Under the pieces are notes generated by a model. That model did not search any database and was not told the origin of the DNA. It saw nothing but the letters and a program-made list of their open reading frames with translations. From NCBI GenBank assembly GCA_018823835.1, contig JAHJHT010000013.1, forward strand, positions 904,644 through 968,643: a stretch of 64,000 nt of DNA. Direction: 5' to 3'. Positions 7,962 through 16,655 of this stretch are shown one piece after another; positions within the stretch are counted from its first letter, which is position 1; the number at the start of each line of letters is the position of its first letter. Source of the stretch: Alphaproteobacteria bacterium. GTDB lineage: Bacteria; Pseudomonadota; Alphaproteobacteria; Rhizobiales; Rhizobiaceae. A program made the position numbers and the translations under genes.

Positions 7962-9362
7962 ATGGCACTGGCAGTCGGACTGAAGAAGGTCGCGCTCCCC
8001 GAATTTGGTGAACCCTCGGTCCAGCCCGCACTCGCTCCCGGGCTCCACGCCGAGCGCATCGAGGCGTTGCTGGAACGCGGAGCGGCCTCCGGCTTCGACG
8101 CCTTCGCCGTCTATGGCGACCGCGAGCATGCGGCCAATGTCGCCTACCTCAGCGGTTACGACCCGCGCTTCGAGGAAACGCTGCTGGTCATCGTGCCCGG
8201 CCGCACGCCGCAACTGCTCGTTGGCAACGAGGGCTGGGGCTATGCCGAACTGTGTGCCGGACCCTATGAGCGCGTGCTCTACCAGACCTTCTCGCTGCCG
8301 GGCCAGCCGCGTGACCGCATCAGTGCGCTGGGCGACATCCTTGCCGATTGCGGCCTGCGCGACGGGCTGCGCATCGGCGCCATCGGCTGGAAGCCGTTCA
8401 CGCCCGAGGATGCGGGGCTCGGCGAAACTGCGCTCGATCTGCCCGCCTTCGTCGCCGACGCGCTGCGCGCCGTCGCTGGCAGCAGCGGCGCGGTCGTAAA
8501 CGCGGCCGGACTGCTGATGAACCCGGTAGACGGGCTGCGCGCGATCAACGAGGCCGACCAACTCGCCGATTTCGAATTCGCCGCCACCTTCACCTCGCAG
8601 GGCGTGCGCAACGTCATCGAGGGCATCCGTCCCGGCATGAGCGGGCTCGCAGCCGCAAGGCTGATCGGCATGAACGGCCTGCCGCAGAGCTGCCATCCGA
8701 TGCTGAGTTCGGGCAGCCGCGCCTTCTACGGCCTGCCCAGCCCGTCCTTCGAGATCATCGAACGCGGAGACCCGGTGACGGTCGCCTATGGCGTGCAGGG
8801 CGCGCTCAACGCGCGCGCCGGCTTCCTGGTCGAGGATGCTTCCGAGCTGCCGAAGGACATTGCCGACTATGTCGAGCGCCTCGTCGCTCCCTACTTCACC
8901 GCCGTCGTCGACTGGTACGAGACGATCGGCATCGGCGTTGCGGGCGGCGCGCTCTGGAAGGCGGTGCATGACCGCATCGGCGACCCCTTCTTCGGCGTTT
9001 CGCTCAATCCCGGCCACCTCATCCATCTCGATGAATGGATGCATTCGCCGGTCTACGAGGGCTCGGACATTCCGCTGCGCTCGGGCATGGCGCTGCAGGT
9101 CGACGTCATTCCGGCAACCGGCACGCCCTTCTTCACCACCAACATCGAGGACGGTATCGCGCTTGCCGACGAAGCGCTGCGCGAGGAGCTTTCGGCGCGC
9201 TATCCCGAAGCCTGGAGCCGCATCCAGCAGCGCCGCGATTTCATGGCGGGCGAGTTGGGAATCAGGCTGAAGCCGGAGGTCCTGCCCTTCTCCAACATTC
9301 CCGCCTTCCTGCCGCCGTTTTGGCTTTCGCGCAACAGTGCCATGGCCGTCGTCGCCCGCTAG
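7962..9362 (+). CDS. M24 family (creatinase/aminopeptidase P-like) protein with altered metal site
   Basis: 466 residues with the two-domain architecture of the Xaa-Pro peptidase/creatinase family: an N-terminal domain (about 20-180; GFDAFAVYGDREHAANVAYL, FEETLLVIVPG) and a pita-bread C-terminal domain (about 190-440; LIRPGMS-like 'GIRPGMSGLAAARL'). In active M24 enzymes five ligands (D, D, H, E, E) bind two metals. Here the region GDPVTVAYGVQGALNARAGF lacks both aspartates, the His may be kept in NPGHLIHLDEW, the first Glu is replaced by Asp in MALQVDVIP, and the last Glu is kept in TNIEDGIAL. It may therefore be a non-peptidase or a pseudoenzyme. Cytoplasmic, no signal peptide. It is divergent from ilvA. 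Confidence 0.8.
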   Translation: MALAVGLKKVALPEFGEPSVQPALAPGLHAERIEALLERGAASGFDAFAVYGDREHAANVAYLSGYDPRFEETLLVIVPGRTPQLLVGNEGWGYAELCAGPYERVLYQTFSLPGQPRDRISALGDILADCGLRDGLRIGAIGWKPFTPEDAGLGETALDLPAFVADALRAVAGSSGAVVNAAGLLMNPVDGLRAINEADQLADFEFAATFTSQGVRNVIEGIRPGMSGLAAARLIGMNGLPQSCHPMLSSGSRAFYGLPSPSFEIIERGDPVTVAYGVQGALNARAGFLVEDASELPKDIADYVERLVAPYFTAVVDWYETIGIGVAGGALWKAVHDRIGDPFFGVSLNPGHLIHLDEWMHSPVYEGSDIPLRSGMALQVDVIPATGTPFFTTNIEDGIALADEALREELSARYPEAWSRIQQRRDFMAGELGIRLKPEVLPFSNIPAFLPPFWLSRNSAMAVVAR

Positions 9363-9461
9363 CGGATTTTCCGGGCCCTCGCCATGCAAATGCCTTGTTC
9401 GGGCTGTCCGGGAAGGCTCTACCAAATTTTTGGGCCGCGCGTGGCCGGAGAGCAGTCAAGA

Positions 9462-10541
9462 GTGTTGAAGAACAGGTTCGTCGTCGTGTTGCTGGGACTT
9501 CTGGTCACGGGGTGCATCACGCAGCCCGAAGCCGACATGCTGGGAACCTCGTCGGTGCAGGTCTCGCCGACCGAGATCTCCGGCAATCACAGCATCTTCG
9601 TCGCCACCACCCGCGACTTCGCCAAGAACACCGGCAAGGTGTTCGACAACTCGCGCTCGTCGGTGCTCAACTTCGCCCGCGTCAACGTCACCGTGCCGAA
9701 GGTCCACAAGACCGGCCAGATCGAGCGCCACAAGCCCGGCAAGCCCGACGACCCGCTGCAGTTCTTCACCGCCACCGATGTCGTCGCCTACGAGACACAG
9801 CCGGATTTCTCGAACGCGCTCAGCGCCGACATCGCGGCACGCGGCGGTCGCGCCATGATCTTCATCCATGGCTACAACACCGCCTTCGACGACGCCGTCT
9901 ACCGGGCGACGCAGATCGCGCATGATTCGAATTACGGCGGCACGCCCGTGCTGTTCTCGTGGGCCTCGGGCGGCAGCTCGACCGACTATGTCTACGACCG
10001 CGAAAGCGCCAGCGTGGCGCGCGACCAGCTCGAGGTCACGCTGCGCGTGCTCGCCCAGTCGGGCGCCCGCCGCATCGACATCGTCGCGCATTCGATGGGC
10101 ACCTGGGTGACCATGGAGGCGCTGCGCCAGCTAGCCATCCGCGGCGACCGCGACCTCGGCGGCAAGCTCGGCGATGTTGTGCTCGCCTCGCCAGACATCG
10201 ACGTCGATGTCTTCAAGAGCCAGATGCGCCAGTACGGCAAGCCGAAGAAGCCGTTCTTCCTGCTGCTGTCGAACGACGACCGCGCGCTCCGGCTGTCGGG
10301 CATCCTTGCCGGCAACAAGCCGCGCCTCGGCGACTACAAGAACGCTGCCGACCTTGCCGACTATGGCGTCGTCGTCGTCGACCTGTCGAAGGCAAAGGGC
10401 GCCGACAGTTTCAACCACACCAAGTTCGCGGACAATCCGGAGATGGTGAAGCTGCTTGGGCAGCGCCTGCGCGAGGATGACGGTTTTGCCAGCGACCGCG
10501 TCGTCACCGACCGCATCAACATGCTGCTCAAGGGCTCCTGA
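9462..10541 (+). CDS. DUF900 alpha/beta hydrolase lipoprotein, first copy
   Basis: 359 residues from a GTG at 9462 (TTG at 9465 is an alternative). The N-terminus is a lipoprotein signal ending in the lipobox LLVTGC, so the protein is expected to be lipid-anchored. The body is the DUF900 hydrolase domain: FVATTRDF, IFIHGYNTAFDDAVYR, PVLFSWASGGS, and the nucleophile elbow VAHSMGTW around residue 210. An acid in SPDIDVDVF and a His in SFNHTKFAD could complete the triad. The substrate is unknown. A second, closely related gene follows 91 bp downstream; the pair is a tandem duplication. Confidence 0.88.
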   Translation: MLKNRFVVVLLGLLVTGCITQPEADMLGTSSVQVSPTEISGNHSIFVATTRDFAKNTGKVFDNSRSSVLNFARVNVTVPKVHKTGQIERHKPGKPDDPLQFFTATDVVAYETQPDFSNALSADIAARGGRAMIFIHGYNTAFDDAVYRATQIAHDSNYGGTPVLFSWASGGSSTDYVYDRESASVARDQLEVTLRVLAQSGARRIDIVAHSMGTWVTMEALRQLAIRGDRDLGGKLGDVVLASPDIDVDVFKSQMRQYGKPKKPFFLLLSNDDRALRLSGILAGNKPRLGDYKNAADLADYGVVVVDLSKAKGADSFNHTKFADNPEMVKLLGQRLREDDGFASDRVVTDRINMLLKGS

Positions 10542-10632
10542 GCATCGAGGCCCGGCGCATTCGGGGGTGGACCCCGGGTCGGGCCAAGGCTATGCGGGCG
10601 ATCAGCGAAGGTGCCGGGGGGCGCTTGAGGGA

Positions 10633-11796
10633 ATGTCCGTGCGTCTGAAATCGATCATCGTCGTTGCCTGCGCCGTCGCGCTCGCCGGCTGCGGCAACAG
10701 CCGTCATCACGAGCTCATCGCCGTGCAGGCAGCGCCGGCGCCCGAGACGGCGGTTGGCTCGCGCCACGCCATCTTCGTGGCGACGACGCGCACCCAGGCG
10801 GAGAATGCCAGCGTCGTCTTCGACAGCGGACGGTCGCCGACGCTGAACTTCGCCAAGGTCGACGTGACGGTGCCGGAGGGCCACCAGACCGGAAACATCG
10901 AGCGCGCCAAGGACGGAAAGCCGGGCAACCCGGCGACCGATTTTGCCGCTCGGGACGTCGTCCACTATCCGTCCGAACAGGATTTCGGGCAGGCGGTCGG
11001 CGTCGATATCGCCCAGCGCGACGATCGCGTCCTGGTCTTCGTGCACGGCTACAACACCGGCTTCGACGACGGCGTCTACCGCATCACGCAGATCGTCAAC
11101 GACACACAGTATCCGGGCACGCCAGTGCTGTTCTCCTGGGCCTCGGCGGCCAAGACCACCAATTACGTCTACGACAACAACAGCACCACGGCCGCGCGCG
11201 ACGATCTCGAAGCGACGCTGCGCATGCTGGCGAAGTCGCCGGCCAAGAGCATCGACATCATCGCCCACTCGATGGGCAACTGGCTGACCATGGAGACGCT
11301 GCGCCAGCTCGCCATTGCCGGCGACCGCGACCTGGGCGGCAAGCTCGGCTATGTCGTTCTGGCCTCGCCCGACATCGACGTCGACGTCTTCAAGAAGCAG
11401 ATGAAGCGCTACGGCAAGCCGGACCGGCCTTTCGCGGTGCTGCTGTCGGACGACGACCGGGCGCTGAAGATCTCGCGGCTCATCGCGGGCGACAAGGCGC
11501 GTGTCGGCGACTATTCGGATGCCGAGGACCTCGCCAGCCTCGGCGTGACCGTGGTCGACCTCACCAGCATCAAGTCGAGCGACCGGCTGAACCACGCCAA
11601 GTTCGCCGACAACCCGATCCTGGTGCAACTGCTCGGCGACCAGTTGAAGGTGCCGGCGAGCCTTGCCTCGGCCGAAACGCAGGGCGAGCAGCCGATCGAC
11701 ACGCTCGGCAAGGATGTCGGCAAGGCCGTCGGCTCAGTCGCCGAGATCATCATCACGACGCCGTTCAAGGTGCTGACGATCGGCACCAAACAGTAG
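10633..11796 (+). CDS. DUF900 alpha/beta hydrolase lipoprotein, second copy
   Basis: 387 residues from the ATG at 10633; the frame is open upstream but the lipoprotein signal with lipobox ALAGC fixes the start. It repeats the first copy segment by segment: IFVATTRTQ, VFVHGYNTGFDDGVYR, PVLFSWASAAKT, IIAHSMGNW (Ser nucleophile), SPDIDVDVFK and RLNHAKFAD. Compared with copy one it has a longer C-terminal tail (about 50 extra residues, ending with KVLTIGTKQ). It is probably periplasmic and lipid-anchored. Close similarity and head-to-tail spacing indicate duplication followed by divergence. It converges on the L,D-transpeptidase gene (32-bp gap). Confidence 0.88.
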   Translation: MSVRLKSIIVVACAVALAGCGNSRHHELIAVQAAPAPETAVGSRHAIFVATTRTQAENASVVFDSGRSPTLNFAKVDVTVPEGHQTGNIERAKDGKPGNPATDFAARDVVHYPSEQDFGQAVGVDIAQRDDRVLVFVHGYNTGFDDGVYRITQIVNDTQYPGTPVLFSWASAAKTTNYVYDNNSTTAARDDLEATLRMLAKSPAKSIDIIAHSMGNWLTMETLRQLAIAGDRDLGGKLGYVVLASPDIDVDVFKKQMKRYGKPDRPFAVLLSDDDRALKISRLIAGDKARVGDYSDAEDLASLGVTVVDLTSIKSSDRLNHAKFADNPILVQLLGDQLKVPASLASAETQGEQPIDTLGKDVGKAVGSVAEIIITTPFKVLTIGTKQ

Positions 11797-11828
11797 GGTG
11801 GCGCCGCCGGTTCGCCGGGAGCGTCCGC

Positions 11829-12254
11829 CTAGTGGCGGACGACGATGCGCGTGTTCTTCAGACCCTCGGAACGCGCCAGCGAAAACAGCTTCGCGGCATG
11901 GGCCGGCGAGAGGCGCACGCAGCCGGCCGAGGCCGGACGTCCGAGACGCTTGGTCTGGTAGGTGCCGTGCACGGCATAGTTGCCGTTGTAGAAGATCGAA
12001 TAAGGCATCGGCGCATTGTTGTAGCGGCTCGACTTGTGGTGGCGCGACAGCCATTTCGCCGTCCAGGCGCCGGTCGGCGTGACCTTGCCGCGCCGCGCGG
12101 TGGAAACGGGCCAGCGCCCGATTACCCGTCCGCGGTGGGTGACCGTCATCGTCTGGGACGACAGCGATACCGTCGCCGTCAGCGTGGCCGCCGCGGCCGT
12201 GGAGACCTGCGTGAAAAGGGCGAATATCGCGAGAAACGTAGCTATGCGTGTCAT
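11829..12254 (-). CDS. L,D-transpeptidase (YkuD domain)
   Basis: 141 residues: a signal peptide (MTRIATFLAIFALFTQVSTA) followed directly by a minimal YkuD catalytic domain. The active-site signature is clear: the His in AVHGTYQTKRLGRPAS and the Cys in ASAGCVRLSPAHA, about 17 residues apart. These enzymes make 3-3 peptide cross-links in peptidoglycan or attach proteins to it, in the periplasm. The domain is short and lacks LysM or other binding modules. Rhizobia carry many YkuD paralogues, so the specific role is not inferable. Confidence 0.93.
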   Translation of the reverse strand: MTRIATFLAIFALFTQVSTAAAATLTATVSLSSQTMTVTHRGRVIGRWPVSTARRGKVTPTGAWTAKWLSRHHKSSRYNNAPMPYSIFYNGNYAVHGTYQTKRLGRPASAGCVRLSPAHAAKLFSLARSEGLKNTRIVVRH

Positions 12255-12359
12255 GTCATCTGCTGCCTGTTTTGTGTCGGCGGCATTAGGCGCGAAAATT
12301 CCTTAGCATTTTGTTGAAGGCGATGACCCTGCGTCAAGTCCCGCCGCGTTGCTGCCCCA

Positions 12360-14171
12360 CTAGACGAACAGATCGACCTTCTCGAAGGTCCTGACGTCGA
12401 TCAGCCCGACGTCGGAAATCCGCAGTTCCGGGATCACCACAAGCGCCAGCAGAGAGTGCTGCATGTTGGCGTTGTTCAGGTCGCAGCCGACCGCGCGCAT
12501 CGCCTCGGTCAGCTTCTCGGCCTTGGCCGCGACGATCTCGGCCCGCTCGTCCGACATCAAGCCGGCAATCGGCATTTCGACCAGCGCCAGTTCCCTGCCC
12601 TCCGAAAACAGCACGAAACCGCCGCCGACCTCGGCGAGACGGTTGGCCGCCAGCGCCATGTCGCGCTTGTTGGTGCCGACGACGATGATGTGGTGGCTGT
12701 CATGCGCCACGGTCGATGCCATGGCGCAGTCCTTCTTGTAGCCGAAGCCCGAGACGAAGGCGTTGCTCACCTTGCCGGTGCCGCGATGCCGCTCGACCAC
12801 GGCGATCTGGCAGACATCGTTCTTTCGGTCCATGGCGACCAGCCCGTCCTCGACCAACAGATCGGCCTCGAGCGCCTTTGTCGGCGCCTGGTTCTCGATG
12901 ACGCCGATGACGCGCGCCCGCACCTCGTTGGCGCCGGCCGGTGCGGCGATGTCGAAGTCCTCCGCTGCCACCTTGCGGCCGAGATGCACCGTGTTGCGGG
13001 CGCTCTCGGGATAGTCATAGGCGGGAATGTCGATGGTCAGTGCGCCATCCTTCGCCACCAGCACGCCGCGCGCATAGACCTCGTCGATCGTCATGGCGGC
13101 AAGGTCGGAAACGATCAGGAAGTCGCCCTGCCGTCCCGGCGCGATCGACCCCGTCTCGCGCGCCAGCCCGAAATGCTCGGCGGTGTTGAGCGTGGCCATC
13201 TGGATCGCCGTCACCGGCTTCAGCCCTTGCTGGATGGCGTGCCGCACGACGCGGTCCATGTGGCCTTCCCTGACCAGCGTACCGGAATGGCTGTCGTCGG
13301 TGCAGAGGATGAAATTGCGCGGGTCGATGCCGCCTTCCGTCACCGCCTTGACCTGCTCGGCAACGTCGTACCATGCGGACCCCAGCCGCAGCATCGCCTT
13401 CATGCCCTGGCGCACCCGCGCGATGGCGTCGTCGGCGCGCGTGCCCTCGTGGTCATCGGCCGGTCCGCCTGCGGCATAACCGTGGAACGGCAGGCCGAGA
13501 TCGGGCGAGGCGTAGTGCCCGCCGACCGTCTTGCCGGCCCTGATCGTCTCGGCGATCTCGCCTGCCATCACCTGGTCATTGGCGATGACGCCCGGAAAGT
13601 TCATCACCTCGCCGAGCCCGATGATGTTTTCCCATGTCATCGCCTCGGCGACATCGGCGACGCCGAGCGAGGCGCCGGCATTCTCGAGCCCCGGCGCGGA
13701 AGGCACGCAGGACGGGATCTGCACATGCACGTTCACCGGCATGGCCAGCGCCTCATCATGCATCAGCCTGACGCCGGCGAGTCCCAGCACATTGGCGATC
13801 TCGTGCGGGTCGATGAACATCGAGGTGGTGCCATGCGGGATGACAGCACGGCAGAACTCCGTCACCGTCACCATGCCGCTCTCGACATGCATGTGCGCGT
13901 CGCAGAGGCCAGGCACGAGATAGCGCCCGTCGGCATCCACGACTGTCGTCCCCTGGCCGATGGCGTGGCTGGCGTCAGGACCGCAATAGGCGAAGCGCCC
14001 GCCGACGATGGCAAGGTCGGTGCCGGCGATGATCTCGCCCGAATGGACGTTGACCCAGCGCCCGTTGCGCACCACGAGATCGGCCGGCTTGCGCCCGGTC
14101 GCGACGTCGACCAGCGTGGTTGCCATGTCCGCCCAAGGCTGCGGCTTGTTGAATTTCCTGTTCTGCGACAT
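12360..14171 (-). CDS. ade: Adenine deaminase
   Basis: 603 residues from the ATG at 14171 (AGGAG nine bases upstream), matching the usual length of bacterial Ade. It belongs to the amidohydrolase superfamily: the metal-binding DAHMHVESGMVTVTEFC, then FIDPHEIANVLG, FPGVIANDQVM, the TDDSHSGTLVREGHMD segment and the C-terminal domain starting near GANEVRARVIGVIENQ. It hydrolyses adenine to hypoxanthine and ammonia for purine salvage. gpt (xanthine phosphoribosyltransferase) lies 4 kb away, so two purine-salvage functions are in the region though not cotranscribed. The upstream gap contains a palindrome that may be an operator. Confidence 0.95.
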   Translation of the reverse strand: MSQNRKFNKPQPWADMATTLVDVATGRKPADLVVRNGRWVNVHSGEIIAGTDLAIVGGRFAYCGPDASHAIGQGTTVVDADGRYLVPGLCDAHMHVESGMVTVTEFCRAVIPHGTTSMFIDPHEIANVLGLAGVRLMHDEALAMPVNVHVQIPSCVPSAPGLENAGASLGVADVAEAMTWENIIGLGEVMNFPGVIANDQVMAGEIAETIRAGKTVGGHYASPDLGLPFHGYAAGGPADDHEGTRADDAIARVRQGMKAMLRLGSAWYDVAEQVKAVTEGGIDPRNFILCTDDSHSGTLVREGHMDRVVRHAIQQGLKPVTAIQMATLNTAEHFGLARETGSIAPGRQGDFLIVSDLAAMTIDEVYARGVLVAKDGALTIDIPAYDYPESARNTVHLGRKVAAEDFDIAAPAGANEVRARVIGVIENQAPTKALEADLLVEDGLVAMDRKNDVCQIAVVERHRGTGKVSNAFVSGFGYKKDCAMASTVAHDSHHIIVVGTNKRDMALAANRLAEVGGGFVLFSEGRELALVEMPIAGLMSDERAEIVAAKAEKLTEAMRAVGCDLNNANMQHSLLALVVIPELRISDVGLIDVRTFEKVDLFV

Positions 14172-14540
14172 TGCCCCGACTCCTGTTGGCGCGACATTGC
14201 CAAGCCGAGGGCTGTTTGGCCAGCACCCGCCGGCCTCCAGCACCTCGCGAAGACTTCCCCTACGGCAGATCTTTCGAAGCCCGTTGCTCGCTACCGCCAG
14301 ATAAATGAAAGTGTAAACGGCAATTAACCTTGTCGTGTAAGGTTAATTTTGTGTTTAGATGGCAATTCCAACGTGCCTGATGCACATGATGGTCGGGGAC
14401 GCGGGACATCAAAAGCCGGCGTGCGGCGTTGGGTTCAGGGGTATGCCCGTCGGCCGTTTCGCGTCCCTCCGCAAGGATTGTTGCCCCGCGCACCAAGGCT
14501 CCTTGACGATCCCATTCCCAGGCTTGAAAAGGTTGGCCAC
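14172..14540. other. Intergenic region between ade and tRNA-Leu
   Basis: 369 bases without a supportable gene. It must hold the ade promoter (minus strand) and the tRNA-Leu promoter (plus strand). The part at 14300-14365 is markedly AT-rich relative to its surroundings and contains the perfect inverted repeat listed separately. On the minus strand, CGTTTACAC (plus 14312-14320) lies just beside that repeat, on the ade side. The stretch 14370-14530 shows no further structure that I can recognise. Confidence 0.4.
14323..14347. promoter_or_regulatory. Perfect 9-bp inverted repeat, candidate operator
   Basis: ATTAACCTT (14323-14331), a 7-base spacer, then AAGGTTAAT (14339-14347): a perfect two-fold symmetric site of 25 bp in an AT-rich island. 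Its size and symmetry fit a dimeric repressor site rather than a terminator, as no T-tract follows and the two flanking genes (ade on minus, tRNA-Leu on plus) diverge from it. Which regulator binds is unknown. It is not a CtrA box, which needs TTAA-N7-TTAA. Confidence 0.45.
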
Positions 14541-14626
14541 GCGGACGTGGCGAAACTGGTAGACGCAAGGGACTTAAAATCCCTCGGCCTATGGCCTTGC
14601 GGGTTCGATCCCCGCCGTCCGCACCA
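14541..14626 (+). tRNA. tRNA-Leu (anticodon UAA)
   Basis: 86 nt beginning GCGGACG and ending CGTCCGC plus discriminator A and encoded CCA (14624-14626). The anticodon stem-loop is GGGA-CTTAAAA-TCCC with anticodon TAA at 14575-14577. A long variable arm (CTCGGCCTATGGCCTTG region) marks it as a class II tRNA, and the T loop GGTTCGATCCC is canonical. It reads UUA and UUG leucine codons, which are rare in this GC-rich genome. It stands alone and converges on a hydrolase gene. Confidence 0.97.
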
Positions 14627-14743
14627 GCCCACCTTGCTGTCCGTGCAAGCCGACCGCCCGCAGCCCGCCGATTTCCTCGACATCCCGGAGGTTGCCGAAC
14701 CCGGCGGCCCCGCCCTTCCGCCGTGCACCCGGAGTGGCCTTCC

Positions 14744-15733
14744 CTATCGCTGTCCGGACGCTTTGCGTTCGCCGAACGCACGCTCGGCGATGCGCCTGAT
14801 GAAGGCGACGACGCGATCGCGGGCGACGAATTGCGGCATGTGACCGATGCCCTCCAGAATCTCGAGGTCGAGCCCGGGAATGACAGCCTGCATCGGCACG
14901 CCGTGCTTCCCGTGGTCGAGCACGCGGTCGGCAGAGCCGAACAGGATGCCGGCGGGCAGGGAAATCTCGCCGTAGCGCGCCTCGATGCGCGCCAGGTCGT
15001 GCTCGATTGCCACCGTGTCGCTCGCAGTGGCGAAGAAGTGGCTCGGCCGCAGCCCCGACATGCCGCCGCCCTCGACGATGTAGTCGGCCGGCCATTTCTG
15101 CGGTCCGAAGACAAAATCGAGCGTCTGCGGCGCGTATTTCAGCGAGGCCGGCACGGCCAGCGTATGCGCCATCAGCCAGCGGCGCAGCGGCGAGCGGATA
15201 TAGAGCCCCTTGAACTCCGGTGGCACCGTCGCCTCCATGTGGGTCAGCGGCGCCAGCAGCGCGATGCCCGAGATCGTTTCCGGATGGTTGACGGCGACCG
15301 TCAGCGCAACCGCGCCGCCGAGCGAATGACCGACGAGCAGCGGCTTTTCGAGACCCAGTTCGCGAATGAAGCCAACGATCGTCTCGGCCTGCTCGGGCAG
15401 CCGTCCGGACGTGGAGTGCGAACGCGTCGAGTAGCCCGAGCCCGGGCGGTCGAGCGCGACAAGCCGGTAGCCGTCGAGTTCGCCGAAGAGCGGGTGGCGG
15501 AAATGATGGAGCTGCCCGCCCAGCCCGTGGATGAACAGGATCGGCGGCCCCTCGCCCGCCTCGACATAGTGGATGCGATCGCCGCCGACGGTGACGAATT
15601 TTCCGAAGGCCGGCACCATGCGCTCGGCATCGGCGGCAATGCGACGGGTCGCAACCACGAAATAGCCGACCACGGCCGCAGCAACGAGGAAGGCCGCGCT
15701 GGCAACCCAGCCCATGGCGCCCAGATAGGTCAT
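14744..15733 (-). CDS. Membrane-anchored alpha/beta hydrolase
   Basis: 329 residues from the ATG at 15733, preceded by GGAGA; the frame is open upstream but the N-terminal transmembrane anchor (WVASAAFLVAAAVVGYFVV) fits this start. The hydrolase domain follows: ILFIHGLGGQ oxyanion motif, LDRPGSGYS, nucleophile elbow VGHSLGGA (Ser), acid in LFGSADRVLD and His in EGIGHMPQ. Expected to sit at the inner membrane with the catalytic domain on one face; the side is not decidable. Substrate unknown; the family includes lipases, epoxide hydrolases and ester hydrolases. Confidence 0.9.
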   Translation of the reverse strand: MTYLGAMGWVASAAFLVAAAVVGYFVVATRRIAADAERMVPAFGKFVTVGGDRIHYVEAGEGPPILFIHGLGGQLHHFRHPLFGELDGYRLVALDRPGSGYSTRSHSTSGRLPEQAETIVGFIRELGLEKPLLVGHSLGGAVALTVAVNHPETISGIALLAPLTHMEATVPPEFKGLYIRSPLRRWLMAHTLAVPASLKYAPQTLDFVFGPQKWPADYIVEGGGMSGLRPSHFFATASDTVAIEHDLARIEARYGEISLPAGILFGSADRVLDHGKHGVPMQAVIPGLDLEILEGIGHMPQFVARDRVVAFIRRIAERAFGERKASGQR

Positions 15734-15813
15734 CGTCTCTCCGCGAAGGATTCGCGTGCAGACTAACGTCGCGACGCGCTTCGGCAAGGTCCACCTGGCC
15801 ACGCCCTCGGCAA

Positions 15814-15845
15814 CAAAAACGGGCGGCCCGATCCGGACCGCCCGC
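15814..15845 (-). terminator. Rho-independent terminator of wrbA
   Basis: On the minus strand a GC-rich hairpin (plus 15820-15845; arms GGGCGGTCC and GGGCCGCCC) is followed by five T residues (plus 15815-15819). It lies 24 bp beyond the wrbA stop codon, so it ends that single-gene transcript before the downstream hydrolase gene. Confidence 0.8.
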
Positions 15846-15868
15846 TTCACACTTTGTCGGCGCCCGTA

Positions 15869-16468
15869 TCAGCCGTGCAGCTTGGCGGTGATCTCGGCCA
15901 TGCGCTTGCCCTGGAATTTTGCACCCTCGAGTTCCTGCTCGGAAGGCTGGCGCGATCCGTCGGTCTCCGAGGTCGTGGTCATGCCGTAGGGCGAGCCACC
16001 GCGCACCACGTCGTTGCCCGACTGGCCCTGATAGGCATAGGACAGCGGCACGATGACCATGCCGTGATGCTGCAGCAGGACCTGCGCGTTGATGATCGCC
16101 ATCTCGGCGCCGCCGTGCTGGGTCGCGGTCGACGACATCACGGTCGCAACCTTGTTGACCAGCGCACCCTTCGCCCAGAGCGGACCGGTCTGGTCCCAGA
16201 AGTTCTTGATCTGAGCGGCCATGCCGCCAAAGCGCGTCGAGACGCCGAGAATGATGCCGTCATATTGATCGAGTTCCAGCGGCTCGGCGATCGGTGCGTC
16301 CTGGTCCAGCTTGTAATAGGCGGCCTTGGCGACGTCCTCGGGCACCAGTTCCCTGACCCGCTTGATTGTCACGTCGGCGCCGGCTTCGCGGGCTCCTTCG
16401 GCGGCGGCCTTCGCCATCTTTTCCATGTGGCCCCAGCTCGAATAGTAGAGCACCAGAATCTTAGCCAT
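15869..16468 (-). CDS. wrbA: NAD(P)H:quinone oxidoreductase WrbA
   Basis: 199 residues starting [19 protein letters not shown], the FMN phosphate-binding loop of the WrbA branch of flavodoxin-like proteins. Further hallmarks: [20 protein letters not shown] (flavin-contacting loop) and the [12 protein letters not shown] segment. WrbA is a tetrameric FMN enzyme that reduces quinones by two electrons and so limits redox cycling. The length equals the family norm (about 198). The start was set at 16468 because upstream codons have no homology. It is divergent from the CinA-N gene and has its own terminator. Confidence 0.95.
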   Translation of the reverse strand: MAKILVLYYSSWGHMEKMAKAAAEGAREAGADVTIKRVRELVPEDVAKAAYYKLDQDAPIAEPLELDQYDGIILGVSTRFGGMAAQIKNFWDQTGPLWAKGALVNKVATVMSSTATQHGGAEMAIINAQVLLQHHGMVIVPLSYAYQGQSGNDVVRGGSPYGMTTTSETDGSRQPSEQELEGAKFQGKRMAEITAKLHG

Positions 16469-16655
16469 CGTCTTCTCCGTCGGTTTGTGAATGGGGAGGA
16501 TGCGTTGAGGCGGAATGCCTGATGGGCAATGTAGGGGCCGCATCGTTCGGTGGAAGGCCACCAGTTGCCGACAGTTCGTTCACAAAACGACGAACATTGC
16601 CGGACGGCCTGCAGCGGTCTATCTGGACGGAAACATCAGATGGGATCTTGCAGAT

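Noticed and set aside
14323..14347. CtrA binding site
   Set aside because: CtrA needs TTAA-N7-TTAA; here the TTAA words are 15 bases apart and the symmetry is a palindrome instead.
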